64,000 nt of DNA from Sphingomonas turrisvirgatae (GTDB lineage: Bacteria > Pseudomonadota > Alphaproteobacteria > Sphingomonadales > Sphingomonadaceae), in assembly GCF_001721295.1 (NCBI RefSeq), contig NZ_MDDS01000057.1:62001-126000 (forward strand), written 5' to 3'. The notes beneath the pieces were generated by a model, which made no database searches, was not told the DNA's origin, and worked only from the letters and a program-made list of their open reading frames with translations. This document shows, one piece after another, positions 1 through 8,829 of the stretch. Each line of letters opens with the position of its first letter. Position 1 is the stretch's first letter. The translations under genes were made by a program, and so were the position numbers.

Positions 1-190
1 TGCGGTTGAGCGCGGTCTGTAGGCGTGTCTGCGCGACTTGCAGTGCCTTGTGCCGCACCTTGCGCACCGCATTGGTGCGCCCGGAGCGACTTTCGCCGAG
101 CAGCGCTTCCCATTTGGCTTCTTCCGCGGCGAGCAGCGCAAGCGCCAGGCGAAGGCCGTCGCGCTGCCCCCTGCGATAATCGTCCGACAT
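1..190 (-). CDS. Hypothetical protein, partial (3' end outside window)
   Basis: An ATG at 190 opens a minus-strand frame with no stop before the window edge. It is preceded by a purine-rich AGGGGGGCGG that can serve as ribosome binding site. The 63 visible residues begin MSDDYRRGQRDGLRLALALL and are rich in Ala, Arg and Leu with a helical look. Codon use (GC-rich third positions) supports real coding. I do not recognise a family. It lies just downstream of the DUF3606 gene in the same direction, 27 bases away, so the two may be cotranscribed. Confidence 0.6.
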   Translation of the reverse strand, partial: MSDDYRRGQRDGLRLALALLAAEEAKWEALLGESRSGRTNAVRKVRHKALQVAQTRLQTALNR

Positions 191-217
191 CCGCCCCCCT
201 TGCCTGTCGCTGCAGCG

Positions 218-394
218 TCAACCGCCCAGATGCCGCTCCACGGCGGCCGCACTATGACCGACGGCCTTCACTGCCGCTTCAAGCTCAGCGCGGCTGACGC
301 CGAACTTGCCCGTCCAATAGCGCACCTCATAGTCCTCGCCCAAAGCGATGCGCGAGGCATCCTGTGGGCTGCGAAGCGTCTTGTCGTCTGCCAT
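218..394 (-). CDS. DUF3606 domain protein (58 aa)
   Basis: This is a 58-residue protein starting MADDKTLRSPQDASRI and containing EDYEVRYWTGKFGVS. That matches the DUF3606 pattern (MADDKT..P.D..RI...E.YEVRYWT..LGVS...L..AV..VG), and the whole protein is the domain. A strong AGGAGG ribosome binding site lies 6 bases upstream of the ATG at 394. The family is common in Alphaproteobacteria, and its function is unknown to me. Short soluble helical proteins of this kind are sometimes linked to stress conditions, but nothing in this sequence shows that. Confidence 0.88.
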   Translation of the reverse strand: MADDKTLRSPQDASRIALGEDYEVRYWTGKFGVSRAELEAAVKAVGHSAAAVERHLGG

Positions 395-493
395 CGCTTA
401 CCTCCTCGTTGATGACCCACAGTAAACGCGCGACGATTCGCCGGTTTCCCTGAGCCAAGGAACGAGTTGCTGCCACTGCGAATTGGACCGTGC

Positions 494-1297
494 GTGAGAA
501 TCGCGACCTATAATGTGAACGGCGTGAATGGCCGCCTGCCGGTGCTGCTACGCTGGCTGGCCGAAACCGCGCCCGATATCGTGTGCTTGCAGGAGCTGAA
601 GGCGCCGGACGAGGAATTCCCGGCGGCGGCGATCCGCGACGCTGGCTACACCGCGATCTGGCACGGGCAGAAAAGCTGGAACGGCGTTGCAATCCTCAGT
701 CGCGCCGGCGACATTCACGAAACCCGGCGCGGGCTGCCGGGCGATCCTGACAGCGGCCAGAGCCGCTATATCGAGGCAGCGATCAACGGCATCCTGATCG
801 GCGGCCTCTACCTTCCGAACGGCAACCCCCGGCCCGGCCCGAAGTTCGATTACAAGCTGGCCTGGTTCGACCGGCTGATCGACCATGCGGCGACGCTGAT
901 CGCATCGGATCTGCCGGTCATGCTGGCCGGCGACTTCAACATCATGCCCACCGAGCGCGACGTTTATAAACCCGAACGCTGGCTGGACGACGCATTGTTC
1001 GCGCCGGAGGTCCGCGGCGCCTATTCCCGCTTGCTCGATCAAGGCTGGACCGACGCGTTGCGCACGCTGCACCCGGACGAGACGATCTATACCTTCTGGG
1101 ACTATTTCCGGAACGCGTTCGCGCGCGATGCCGGGCTGCGCATCGACCATCTGCTGCTCAGCCCGGCGCTCGCCAAGCGACTGAAGCGCGCAGAGGTCGA
1201 CAGCTTCGTGCGCGGCTGGGAAAAGACCAGCGACCACGCCCCGGTCTGGGTCGAACTTGCGGACAAGCCAGTGCGGCGGAGCCGTGCGCCAGCTTAG
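494..1297 (+). CDS. xth: Exodeoxyribonuclease III (AP endonuclease)
   Basis: The product is a base-excision repair enzyme that cleaves DNA at abasic sites and removes 3' blocking groups. Family motifs are all present: the N-terminal RIATYNVNGVNGRL, the metal-binding Glu in DIVCLQELKAP, the GDFNIMPTERDV loop, and the C-terminal catalytic SDHAPVWVEL. I chose the GTG at 494 (VRIATYNVNG, 267 aa) because ExoIII proteins start at exactly this point. An in-frame start at 467 would add nine non-conserved residues. Length fits the family (about 255-270 aa). It is a stand-alone gene, divergent from the DUF3606 gene. Confidence 0.93.
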   Translation: MRIATYNVNGVNGRLPVLLRWLAETAPDIVCLQELKAPDEEFPAAAIRDAGYTAIWHGQKSWNGVAILSRAGDIHETRRGLPGDPDSGQSRYIEAAINGILIGGLYLPNGNPRPGPKFDYKLAWFDRLIDHAATLIASDLPVMLAGDFNIMPTERDVYKPERWLDDALFAPEVRGAYSRLLDQGWTDALRTLHPDETIYTFWDYFRNAFARDAGLRIDHLLLSPALAKRLKRAEVDSFVRGWEKTSDHAPVWVELADKPVRRSRAPA

Positions 1298-1472
1298 GTA
1301 AAGTTCGCTCCCCTGCGAAGCCCCCCCCCAAGTCGCAAGCAGGGCATCGCAATGGCGCGGCCCGGGCAAATCCCGCGCCGTCGTCGGACAGGATCGCTAA
1401 CGCGACCCGCCGGCCATGCCGGCCGCTGCGCATTGCGGCGCAGCGCTCCGGACTTGCCCCCCCTTGCGACCG

Positions 1473-2195
1473 TCAATACATATGCTGGCCGCCATTGATG
1501 CTCAGTGTCGACCCGGTCACGAACCCGCCCTCTTCGGAACACAGAAACGCAACGCCGCGAGCAATTTCATGGGCCTGGCCCAGCCGCCCGACCGGGATCT
1601 TGGCGACGATCTTTTCCAGCACGTCCGCCGGCACCGCTGCCACCATGTCGGTGTCGATATAGCCGGGGGCGATCGCATTCACCGTCACGCCGGCGCGCGC
1701 GCCTTCCTGAGCCAGCGCCTTGGTGAAGCCGTGAATGCCGCTCTTCGCCGCCGCATAGTTCACCTGACCATACTGGCCCGCCTGGCCGTTGATCGAGCCG
1801 ATATTGACGATCCGCCCCCATTTGCGCTCACGCATGCCGGGAAAGGTCGCCTTGGCCATGTTAAAGCAACCGCCAAGATTGGTGTCGATGACCTCCTTCC
1901 ACATCTGGTAGGTCATCTTCAGGATGGTGCCGTCGCGCGTGATGCCGGCATTATTGACCACTACATCGACCGGCCCCAGCGCTGCCTCGACCTCGGCGAC
2001 GCCGGCATGGCAGGCATCATAGTCGGCAACGTCCCATTTGAATGCCTTGATCCCGGTCCGCTCGGTGAATTCGGCCGCGCGCTGATCGTTGCCGGCGTAA
2101 TTGGCGGCGACCGTCATTCCCAGGTCCTTCAGCGCGACGCTGATCGCCTCGCCGATGCCGCGCGTGCCGCCCGTTACGATCGCTACTCGTGCCAT
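1473..2195 (-). CDS. phaB: Acetoacetyl-CoA reductase (SDR family, PhaB type)
   Basis: This is an NADPH-dependent reductase making (R)-3-hydroxybutyryl-CoA, the monomer for polyhydroxybutyrate. It is a classical short-chain dehydrogenase: N-terminal TGGTRGIGEAI cofactor loop, NNAGITRD, catalytic Ser in NIGSINGQAG, and YAAAK. The C-terminus NGGQHMY is typical of PhaB rather than FabG, though FabG-like activity cannot be excluded. I chose the ATG at 2195 (MARVAIVTGG) because GGAGAGG lies about 4 bases upstream; a start at 2207 would add MERF. No polymerase gene (phaC) is nearby. A thiolase that could supply acetoacetyl-CoA is at 28702-29886. Confidence 0.88.
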   Translation of the reverse strand: MARVAIVTGGTRGIGEAISVALKDLGMTVAANYAGNDQRAAEFTERTGIKAFKWDVADYDACHAGVAEVEAALGPVDVVVNNAGITRDGTILKMTYQMWKEVIDTNLGGCFNMAKATFPGMRERKWGRIVNIGSINGQAGQYGQVNYAAAKSGIHGFTKALAQEGARAGVTVNAIAPGYIDTDMVAAVPADVLEKIVAKIPVGRLGQAHEIARGVAFLCSEEGGFVTGSTLSINGGQHMY

Positions 2196-2225
2196 GAACC
2201 TCTCCAAAATCGATAAGTGCCAACG

Positions 2226-3233
2226 CTAGTCAGGCTGCACCCAGCCCGCAAGCTCCCGCGCCAAAATGCTGCGCAACATCGCCATGCCCGGTTCGCTATC
2301 GTTGAGACATGACAGATATGCGAAATGCTCGCCGCCAGCTGCCATGAAACTCTCACGCCCGCGGATCGCCAGCTCTTCAAGCGTCTCGAGGCAATCGGCA
2401 GAAAAACCCGGCGCAACCAGCGCGATGCGTCTGATGCCCTGCCCCGGCAAGTCGTCCAGCATCGCGTCGGTGGCGGGTTCAAGCCACTTGGCCCGGCCGA
2501 AACGCGACTGGAACGCCACCCGTACCTCCCGGCTCAGCGCTTCCCCGAGCAGCCGCGCCGTCTTGCGACAGTGGCAGTGATAGGGATCGCCAAGCTCGAG
2601 CGTCCGCTGCGGCATGCCATGGAAGCTCGCCAGGATCGCGTCCGGCGTGAAGTCGAGCGCCGCGAGCTGCGTTTCGACCGACGTCTTCAGCGCAGCGATG
2701 TAAGCTGCATCGTCGTGATAAGGCGGGAGGGTTCGCAGTGCCGGTTGCCAGCGCATCCCGGCCAGCGTCTCGAACGCCTTGTCGATGACCGTCGCGGTCG
2801 TCGCCGCACAATATTGCGGATAGAGCGGCGCGACCAGGATGCGCTCGCACCCTTGCGCCTTCATCCTGGCAAGCTGGTTGCCGATCGACGGGTTGCCGTA
2901 TCGCATGGCATGTTCGACCTGCACATCCGGGCCAAAGGCGCCCTGCAAAGCCGCTGTCTGCGCCTTGGTAATGGCGGCCAGCGGCGAGCCGTCTTCGGTC
3001 CAGACAAGGCCATAGGCGTGCGCCGATTTCTTCGGCCGCGTGCGCAGGATGATGCCGCGCAGGATCGGCTGCCACAGCAGCGGCGGGATCTCGACCACGC
3101 GCCGGTCCGACAGGAACTCGCCCAGATAGCGGCGCACCGCCGACGGGTCCGGCGCATCGGGCGTGCCCAGATTGACCAGCAACACGCCGATCCTGGGCGA
3201 TGGCACTGGCGGATGCCCTTCAGGCAACATCAT
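2226..3233 (-). CDS. hemH: Ferrochelatase
   Basis: The product inserts Fe2+ into protoporphyrin IX in the last step of heme synthesis. The 335-aa protein has the N-terminal GVLLVNLGTPDAPDPSAV, the catalytic-His motif ASFHGMPQRTLELGDPYHC, and the conserved acidic APGFSADCLETLEEL near the C-terminus. No C-terminal Fe-S extension is evident. Its ATG overlaps the TGA of the upstream molybdopterin subunit gene in a TGATG arrangement, with GGGAGG just before, so translation is probably coupled. Length is normal for bacterial HemH. Confidence 0.96.
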   Translation of the reverse strand: MMLPEGHPPVPSPRIGVLLVNLGTPDAPDPSAVRRYLGEFLSDRRVVEIPPLLWQPILRGIILRTRPKKSAHAYGLVWTEDGSPLAAITKAQTAALQGAFGPDVQVEHAMRYGNPSIGNQLARMKAQGCERILVAPLYPQYCAATTATVIDKAFETLAGMRWQPALRTLPPYHDDAAYIAALKTSVETQLAALDFTPDAILASFHGMPQRTLELGDPYHCHCRKTARLLGEALSREVRVAFQSRFGRAKWLEPATDAMLDDLPGQGIRRIALVAPGFSADCLETLEELAIRGRESFMAAGGEHFAYLSCLNDSEPGMAMLRSILARELAGWVQPD

Positions 3234-5461
3234 TCACCTCCCGGGATCAGGGGCAGCTGCCGCAGCCGCACCCCCGTTGCCGCATACAGCGCGTTGCCGA
3301 TTGCGGGTGCAACCGGCGGCACCGCCAGATCGCTGACGCCGCCCGGCTCGTTGTCGCTCGCGATCAGTTCCACCATGATCTCCGGCACGGTCGCCAGCCG
3401 GGGCAGGTCCAGGTCGCGAAAGCTGCGCGCATCGGCGATATTGCCGCTGAAGCCCGTCGTCGCCCCGATTGCCGCCCCCATGCCGAAAATCAGGCCGCCC
3501 TCGATCTGCTGCTCGACGATCGCCGGATTGATCACCCGGCCGCAATCGACTGCGGCGACGAGACGGTCGACCTGCACCCGCTGATCGGCACCCACCGATG
3601 CCTCCGCCATCACCGCGATATATGATCCGGCAAAGGCATGGCATGCCAGACCCTGCCCGCTTCCCGCCATGCCGCCCTGCCACCCGCCCAGCGATGCGAC
3701 AGTCGACAGGCACCGCGCCAGCCGCGGCTCACCGCCCAGCATTGCAATGCGAAAGCTGAATGCCTCGATGTCGGCGACATGCGCCAGCTCGTCGATGAAG
3801 CTCTCGGTAAAGAATGCGGTGTAGCCATGTGCGCCGCCGCGCAGATAACCCGTGGGAACGCCGATCGCAGCCGGATGATGATCCACCGCCAGATTGCCGA
3901 TCCGATAGGGCGGGCGCGCGCCGGCGACTGCCGACGGATCGCCGGTTCCGCGCATCGTCCGTCCCAGGCCCGCCCAGCCTGCGCCATCGACCAGCCGATC
4001 AGCAAGCTCGTGCCCGCTCGGCGGTGCCGCGATCTTCGCCAGCCAGCCGAGCACTGCGCCATTACCCCCGAGCCGGGCTGTCATCCGTGCCGCCGACGGC
4101 GCGCGATAACGATCGTGGGAGCAGGTCTCGCCGCGCGACCAGGTCAGCTGCACCGGCTTCCTCACCTCGCGCGCGATCAGCGCAGCCTGCTGCGCCACTA
4201 GGAACTCCAGGTTCTGGCCGAACGATCCACCGGACAGCATCGAGTGGATGACGACATCGTCCACCCCGATCCTCAGCAGATCGGCGACGGCCGTACGCGC
4301 CAGCCCCGGGGCCTGGGTCGGCACCCAGATCCGCACACGGCCATCCTCCCACACCGCGGTCGCGGTCATCGGCTCGATCGCCGCGTGCAGTGACAGGCCC
4401 GTGCGATACTCCGCGGTTACGACCGTTGCGCCCTTGAACGTCGCCGACAGATCGCCCGTGGCTTCCATCCGCTCGCCCGGCCCGTCCAGCGCGGCGTCGA
4501 GCGCTTGCTGTATCGTCTCGCTCTCAATCCGGCCGGCGATCTCGAAGCGCGGGTCGATCGCCTCCAGCGCCTGGTTCGCCGCCCACCAGTTGTTCGCCGC
4601 GACGGCGACCCAGCGCTCGTTCTTCACGATGTGCAGCGTGCCAGGCACCGCGCGCGCCGCGGCTTCGTCGATCGATGCCAGCCGGACGGTGCCGACCGGC
4701 CCCTGCCGGATCGCGGCATGAACCATGTTCGGCAGGCGAATGTCGGCAGCGAAATTGGCGCTTCCCGACACTTTCCCCGGCCCGTCCAGCCGTGGCAGCG
4801 GCTCGCCGCTCAGCCGCCCGGCATTGTCGCCGCCTCCGCGCAGGTCCAGCGGGTCGGGTACGCGCTCGCTCGCCGCATCGGCCGCGAGCTCGCCGAACTT
4901 CAGCCGCTGCTGCCCATGCACGACAAAGCCCTTGGCCGTGTCGCACGCGTGCCAGTCCACGCACCAGCGGCGCGCCGCCGCCTGGCACAGCATCGCCCGC
5001 GCCGCCGCGCCGGCCTGACGCAGCGGTTCTTCGAACTGCCGCATGGATGTCGATCCGCCGGTCAGCATCAACGCGCTGCGCACGGCATGCGTCTCACGCA
5101 GCCGCTCCGGCAACAGGTCAGGAAACAACGCCGACGACCCGAGGGCGTTGGCGTAAAGCGGGTTGAGCGGCGCGGCCTCGACCCCGACCATCTGCCAGTC
5201 CGCACCAAGTTCGTCGGCGATGACCTGTGGCAGCGTGGTGTAGACGCCCTGCCCATATTCGCACTGCGGCACCGCCACGGTCACGCGCCCGTCCGTTGCG
5301 ATCTTCAGCCACGCACCGAACGCCGTTTCGTTCTCGCCCACGCTAAGATTGGACAGATAGGATCGCGGCCATACCGCCCACGCAACGATCAGCCCGACCC
5401 CCGCGCCGCCGCCAACCAACAACGTCCGCCGATCGATGCCCTTGCCGCCTGCTCGCTTCAT
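3230..5461 (-). CDS. Isoquinoline 1-oxidoreductase beta-like molybdopterin-binding subunit (orphan)
   Basis: This is a 743-aa member of the xanthine dehydrogenase/aldehyde oxidase large-subunit superfamily, closest in layout to IorB. The N-terminus carries [11 protein letters not shown] and a hydrophobic stretch, a Tat-like signal or anchor. Cofactor-domain motifs follow: [53 protein letters not shown]. Near the C-terminus the family's GVGE catalytic Glu position reads GVSD (Asp711). No [2Fe-2S] IorA-type partner gene is adjacent, so the electron acceptor is unclear. I start at ATG 5461 (MKRAGG); a TTG at 5491 is possible. The gene is coupled to hemH. Substrate unknown. Confidence 0.82.
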   Translation of the reverse strand: MKRAGGKGIDRRTLLVGGGAGVGLIVAWAVWPRSYLSNLSVGENETAFGAWLKIATDGRVTVAVPQCEYGQGVYTTLPQVIADELGADWQMVGVEAAPLNPLYANALGSSALFPDLLPERLRETHAVRSALMLTGGSTSMRQFEEPLRQAGAAARAMLCQAAARRWCVDWHACDTAKGFVVHGQQRLKFGELAADAASERVPDPLDLRGGGDNAGRLSGEPLPRLDGPGKVSGSANFAADIRLPNMVHAAIRQGPVGTVRLASIDEAAARAVPGTLHIVKNERWVAVAANNWWAANQALEAIDPRFEIAGRIESETIQQALDAALDGPGERMEATGDLSATFKGATVVTAEYRTGLSLHAAIEPMTATAVWEDGRVRIWVPTQAPGLARTAVADLLRIGVDDVVIHSMLSGGSFGQNLEFLVAQQAALIAREVRKPVQLTWSRGETCSHDRYRAPSAARMTARLGGNGAVLGWLAKIAAPPSGHELADRLVDGAGWAGLGRTMRGTGDPSAVAGARPPYRIGNLAVDHHPAAIGVPTGYLRGGAHGYTAFFTESFIDELAHVADIEAFSFRIAMLGGEPRLARCLSTVASLGGWQGGMAGSGQGLACHAFAGSYIAVMAEASVGADQRVQVDRLVAAVDCGRVINPAIVEQQIEGGLIFGMGAAIGATTGFSGNIADARSFRDLDLPRLATVPEIMVELIASDNEPGGVSDLAVPPVAPAIGNALYAATGVRLRQLPLIPGGE

Positions 5462-5555
5462 CGCGCTTGCTCTAGCGGCTCTTCGCGCCAATCGCCACTT
5501 GGGTTTGCCGTCATCTGCGGATAGGACGGCGCCTCACCCCGGGGAGGCCCAATAC

Positions 5556-6428
5556 GTGATCCTGACCGCCGCCGCAGCCGCTGCGACTCACATCCGCTTC
5601 AGCGACCTCGGCCTCGATCCGGTGGCGCTCGACCTCGGCTTCTTCCAGCTGAAATGGTACAGCCTCGCCTATATCGCCGGCATCCTGATCGGCTGGTGGT
5701 ATCTCTTGAAGCTGCTGGCCCAGCCCGGCGCCCCGATGGCGCGTCGCCACGCCGACGACATGGTATTCTACGCGACGCTCGGCATCATCCTGGGCGGGCG
5801 GCTTGGCTATGCAATCTTCTACCAGCCGCAGCTGTTCCTCGAACCGTTGAGCCTGCTGCGCCTGTGGGAGGGCGGCATGTCGTTCCACGGCGGCGTGATC
5901 GGCACCAGCCTCGGAATCCTTTATCTCTGCCGCAAGGAAAAGCTGAACTGGCTGCGCGTCCACGACTATGTCGCGTGCGTGGTGCCGTTCGGCCTGTTCT
6001 TCGGACGCCTCGCCAACTTCGTGAACGGCGAATTGTGGGGCCATCCGACCGCCATGCCCTGGGGCATCGTGTTCGATCGGACCGGCGAGGACGTCGCGCG
6101 CCACCCAAGCCAGCTTTACGAGGCCGGCCTGGAAGGGCTGCTGCTCTTTGCCGTGTTGTGGTTCCTGTTCTGGAAGACCGACGCCCGCTATCAGCCGGGC
6201 AAGCTCGTCGGCACGTTCATCCTGGGCTATGGCCTCTCGCGTTACTTCGTCGAGTTCTTCCGCGAATATGATGCGCAGTTCCAGGGCACGATCTTCGCGA
6301 CGCCCGGCCTGCACATGGGCCAGCTGCTCACCATTCCGATGATCCTGGGCGGCATCTACCTCATCGCCACGGCCAAGCGCCGGCGCGAGCGGGTCGAGCC
6401 GATCGCAGGCGGCCCCAGCATCGCCTGA
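5556..6428 (+). CDS. lgt: Prolipoprotein diacylglyceryl transferase
   Basis: This inner-membrane enzyme transfers diacylglycerol from phosphatidylglycerol to the lipobox Cys of prolipoproteins. The 290-aa sequence has many membrane spans (for example [18 protein letters not shown]) and the Lgt signature [10 protein letters not shown], plus [27 protein letters not shown] and [12 protein letters not shown]. The GTG at 5556 is chosen because GGGGAGG lies 8 bases before it; upstream in-frame codons give a poorly conserved extension. It heads a coupled operon, its TGA sharing one base with the next ATG. The gene is divergent from the molybdopterin subunit gene, with 94 bases between. Confidence 0.95.
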   Translation: MILTAAAAAATHIRFSDLGLDPVALDLGFFQLKWYSLAYIAGILIGWWYLLKLLAQPGAPMARRHADDMVFYATLGIILGGRLGYAIFYQPQLFLEPLSLLRLWEGGMSFHGGVIGTSLGILYLCRKEKLNWLRVHDYVACVVPFGLFFGRLANFVNGELWGHPTAMPWGIVFDRTGEDVARHPSQLYEAGLEGLLLFAVLWFLFWKTDARYQPGKLVGTFILGYGLSRYFVEFFREYDAQFQGTIFATPGLHMGQLLTIPMILGGIYLIATAKRRRERVEPIAGGPSIA

Positions 6429-7480
6429 TGTCCAGCGAGGAAGGATCGCTCCCCGACCGGATTGCCCGCGCCATCACCCTGGCCGGGCCGATTCCGCTGT
6501 CGCAGTTCATGGGCGCGGCGAACACGCATTATTATGCGACGCGCGACCCGCTGGGCACGCGCGGCGACTTCACGACGGCGCCCGAAATCAGCCAGATGTT
6601 CGGCGAACTGGTCGGCCTGGCGCTTACCGACATCTGGGACCGCGCCGGCCGCCCCGATGCGCATTATGTCGAACTCGGTCCGGGCCGCGGCACTCTCGCC
6701 GCCGATGCCCTGCGCGCCATGGCCAGCGCCGGGCTCAAGCCGCCGGTCCATTTCGTCGAGAACAGCCCCGCCCTCCGCGCGCAGCAGGCCAAGGCCGTGC
6801 CACAGGCCGAATGGTCGCTTGATCTGGTCGGCCTTCCCGATGACGCGCCGCTGCTGGTCGTCGCCAACGAATTCTTCGACGCCCTGCCGATCCGCCAGCT
6901 GGTCAAGACGCCGCAAGGCTGGCGCGAGCGGCTCGTCGCGTGCCAGGATACCCTGTTCCTGCCGGTGGTCGGCAATACCGTGTTCGATCCGATCATCCCC
7001 CATCAGTTTCGCGATGCGCCGGATGGCTCCATCCTCGAAACTTCGCCGCCCAGCGTCGCCATCCTGCGCTCGCTGGCGGCAAAGCTGCTGGCACAAGGCG
7101 GCGCCGCGCTCATCATCGACTATGGCTATTCGGGGCCGGCGATCGGCGACACGCTTCAGGCGGTGCGTGGCCACGCCTACGCCAACCCGTTCGAGGCGCC
7201 GGGCGAAGCCGACCTGACCGCCCATGTCGATTTCGGCACGCTGATCGAGGCTGCCCGGGTCGAAGGGCTGGAGGCTTACGGCCCCGTCACGCAAGGCGCG
7301 TTCCTCACCGCGCTCGGCATCGGTCCGCGCGCGCAGTTGCTCGCCGCCAGATCGCCCGAGCGCGCAGCGGAGATCGAGACCGCGCGCCACCGCCTCACCC
7401 ATGACGAAGCGATGGGCGATCTGTTCAAGGTCATCGCGCTCGCCGCGCCCGGCTGGCCTGTGCCGGCAGGCTTCGCATGA
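6428..7480 (+). CDS. SAM-dependent methyltransferase, NDUFAF7/MidA family (COG1565)
   Basis: The 350-aa protein belongs to the family of mitochondrial NDUFAF7, which methylates an arginine of a complex I subunit; the bacterial target is not established. Visible motifs are the N-terminal GPIPLSQFMGAANTHYYATR (family pattern F(M)..A.....YY..RDPLG..GDF.TAPEISQ) and the SAM-binding ELGPGRGTLAADALR, followed by VANEFFDALPIRQLV and LIIDYGY. It overlaps lgt by one base (TGATG) and the next gene by four (ATGA), so translational coupling along lgt-methyltransferase-GNAT-pgeF is likely. Confidence 0.9.
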   Translation: MSSEEGSLPDRIARAITLAGPIPLSQFMGAANTHYYATRDPLGTRGDFTTAPEISQMFGELVGLALTDIWDRAGRPDAHYVELGPGRGTLAADALRAMASAGLKPPVHFVENSPALRAQQAKAVPQAEWSLDLVGLPDDAPLLVVANEFFDALPIRQLVKTPQGWRERLVACQDTLFLPVVGNTVFDPIIPHQFRDAPDGSILETSPPSVAILRSLAAKLLAQGGAALIIDYGYSGPAIGDTLQAVRGHAYANPFEAPGEADLTAHVDFGTLIEAARVEGLEAYGPVTQGAFLTALGIGPRAQLLAARSPERAAEIETARHRLTHDEAMGDLFKVIALAAPGWPVPAGFA

Positions 7481-7983
7481 CGACGCTTCGCCCCGCAACG
7501 CTCGCCGACGCCGCGGCGCTAAAGCATGTGTTCGACGTCAGCTTCGTGGCGACCTTCGGCCACCTCTACGACCCGGCCGACCTGGCCGCATTCATGGCCG
7601 GGTCTACCCTGCAGTCATGGCAGGAACGACTGACCGACGAGCGTTTTACCGGCTGCGTCGCGCAGGTCGGCGGCATTGTCGCCGGCTATGTGCTGCTCGG
7701 CCCGCCCTCGCTACCGGGCGACTGGCCCGCCGACACGGTCGAGCTACGCACGCTCTATATCCTGCCCGACCATCAGGGCCTGGGGCTCGGCACGCAGCTG
7801 CTTGAATGGGCGATCGGATCCGCTCGCGCGCGCGGCGGGCAGCAGCTGTCGCTCAGCGTATTCGTCGACAACCATCGCGCGCGGCGATTGTACGAACGCT
7901 ACGGCTTCACCGATGTCGGCCGCTACGACTTCAAGGTCGGCAACCATGTCGATGAAGACCGCTTGATGCTGCTCGCGCTATGA
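7477..7983 (+). CDS. GNAT family N-acetyltransferase
   Basis: This is a 168-aa single-domain acetyltransferase that would move an acetyl group from acetyl-CoA to an amine. The acetyl-CoA binding motif A is seen as DHQGLGLGTQLLEWAIGSAR, preceded by the ELRTLYILP strand and followed by LSVFVDNHRARRLYERYGFT. These are typical of the GNAT fold. The substrate cannot be deduced. ATGA overlaps tie it to the methyltransferase upstream and to pgeF downstream. Confidence 0.9.
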   Translation: MTTLRPATLADAAALKHVFDVSFVATFGHLYDPADLAAFMAGSTLQSWQERLTDERFTGCVAQVGGIVAGYVLLGPPSLPGDWPADTVELRTLYILPDHQGLGLGTQLLEWAIGSARARGGQQLSLSVFVDNHRARRLYERYGFTDVGRYDFKVGNHVDEDRLMLLAL

Positions 7984-8744
7984 CGGTCGAGGTGGTCCGC
8001 GCTGCGGCGCTTGCCCGCATCGCACATGGATTTCTCGGCCGGGCGGGCGGCGTCTCGACCGGTCCGACGGCTGGCCTCGATATGGGCCGCCGCGGCCTGC
8101 CGCCCACGCCCGAACTGATCGAGAATCAGCGCCGCGCGCTCGCCGCCGTCGCGCCGGACACGCAGCTTGTTACCGCTTACCAAATCCATTCGGCCGAAGC
8201 AGTCGTGGTCGCCGAACCGTGGCCCGACGACGCCCGCCCCCATGCTGACGCGCTGGTGACCGATCGGTCCGGTATTACGCTCGGGATCCTCACCGCCGAC
8301 TGTGCGCCCGTCCTGTTCGCCGATGGCGCAGCGGGCGTCGTCGGTGCCGCACATGCCGGATGGAAGGGCGCGATTGGCGGCGTTACCGATGCGACCATCG
8401 CCGCAATGGAACAACTCGGCGCCACTCGCGCCAACATCGCCGCTGCGGTCGGTCCGTGCATCGCGCGCGCCAGCTATGAAGTGGACGATGCCTTCCTCGC
8501 CCGCTTCACCGATGCCGATCCGGCAAACGAACGCTTTTTCGCACCGGGCCGCGCCGGCCACCATCAGTTCGATCTGGAAGCTTATGTCGCGCACCGCCTC
8601 GCCGCGGCTGGCCTCGTCCGTATCGAGATGCTCGGGGAAGATACATATAGTCAGCCTGACCGCTTCTACAGCTTCCGTCGCGCGACTCATCGAGCAGAGG
8701 CGAATTATGGCCGCCAGATTTCGCTGATCTCCCTCGGGTCCTGA
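7980..8744 (+). CDS. pgeF: Peptidoglycan editing factor PgeF (laccase-domain, YfiH family)
   Basis: This is a cytoplasmic amidase-like protein of the multicopper-oxidase-like YfiH family. In E. coli it removes wrongly incorporated L-Ser from muropeptides; older annotations call it polyphenol oxidase. The 254-aa sequence has the three metal-site elements in order: the YQIHSAEAVVV histidine, Cys in LTADCAPVLFADG and His in AHAGWKGAIGG. GPCIARASYEVD and the C-terminal SFRR are also conserved. It is the last gene of the lgt operon, with ATGA overlap at its start. No clear terminator is seen after it. Confidence 0.92.
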   Translation: MTVEVVRAAALARIAHGFLGRAGGVSTGPTAGLDMGRRGLPPTPELIENQRRALAAVAPDTQLVTAYQIHSAEAVVVAEPWPDDARPHADALVTDRSGITLGILTADCAPVLFADGAAGVVGAAHAGWKGAIGGVTDATIAAMEQLGATRANIAAAVGPCIARASYEVDDAFLARFTDADPANERFFAPGRAGHHQFDLEAYVAHRLAAAGLVRIEMLGEDTYSQPDRFYSFRRATHRAEANYGRQISLISLGS

Positions 8745-8829
8745 CCTATGCGCCGATTGACCGTTTGATGCGTTGATGCGAAGGCACAACGAAGAAGTTT
8801 CATTTGTTACGAGATAGCGGAGCGCCACG

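Noticed and set aside
1425..1444. GCTGCGC/GCGCAGC inverted repeat between xth and phaB
   Set aside because: The 7-base stem with no T run in a very GC-rich gap is not distinguishable from background; the rest of 1298-1472 shows nothing.
2325..3584. 419-codon plus-strand frame over hemH and the molybdopterin subunit
   Set aside because: It is antisense to two clearly conserved genes, and its composition is typical of a shadow frame.
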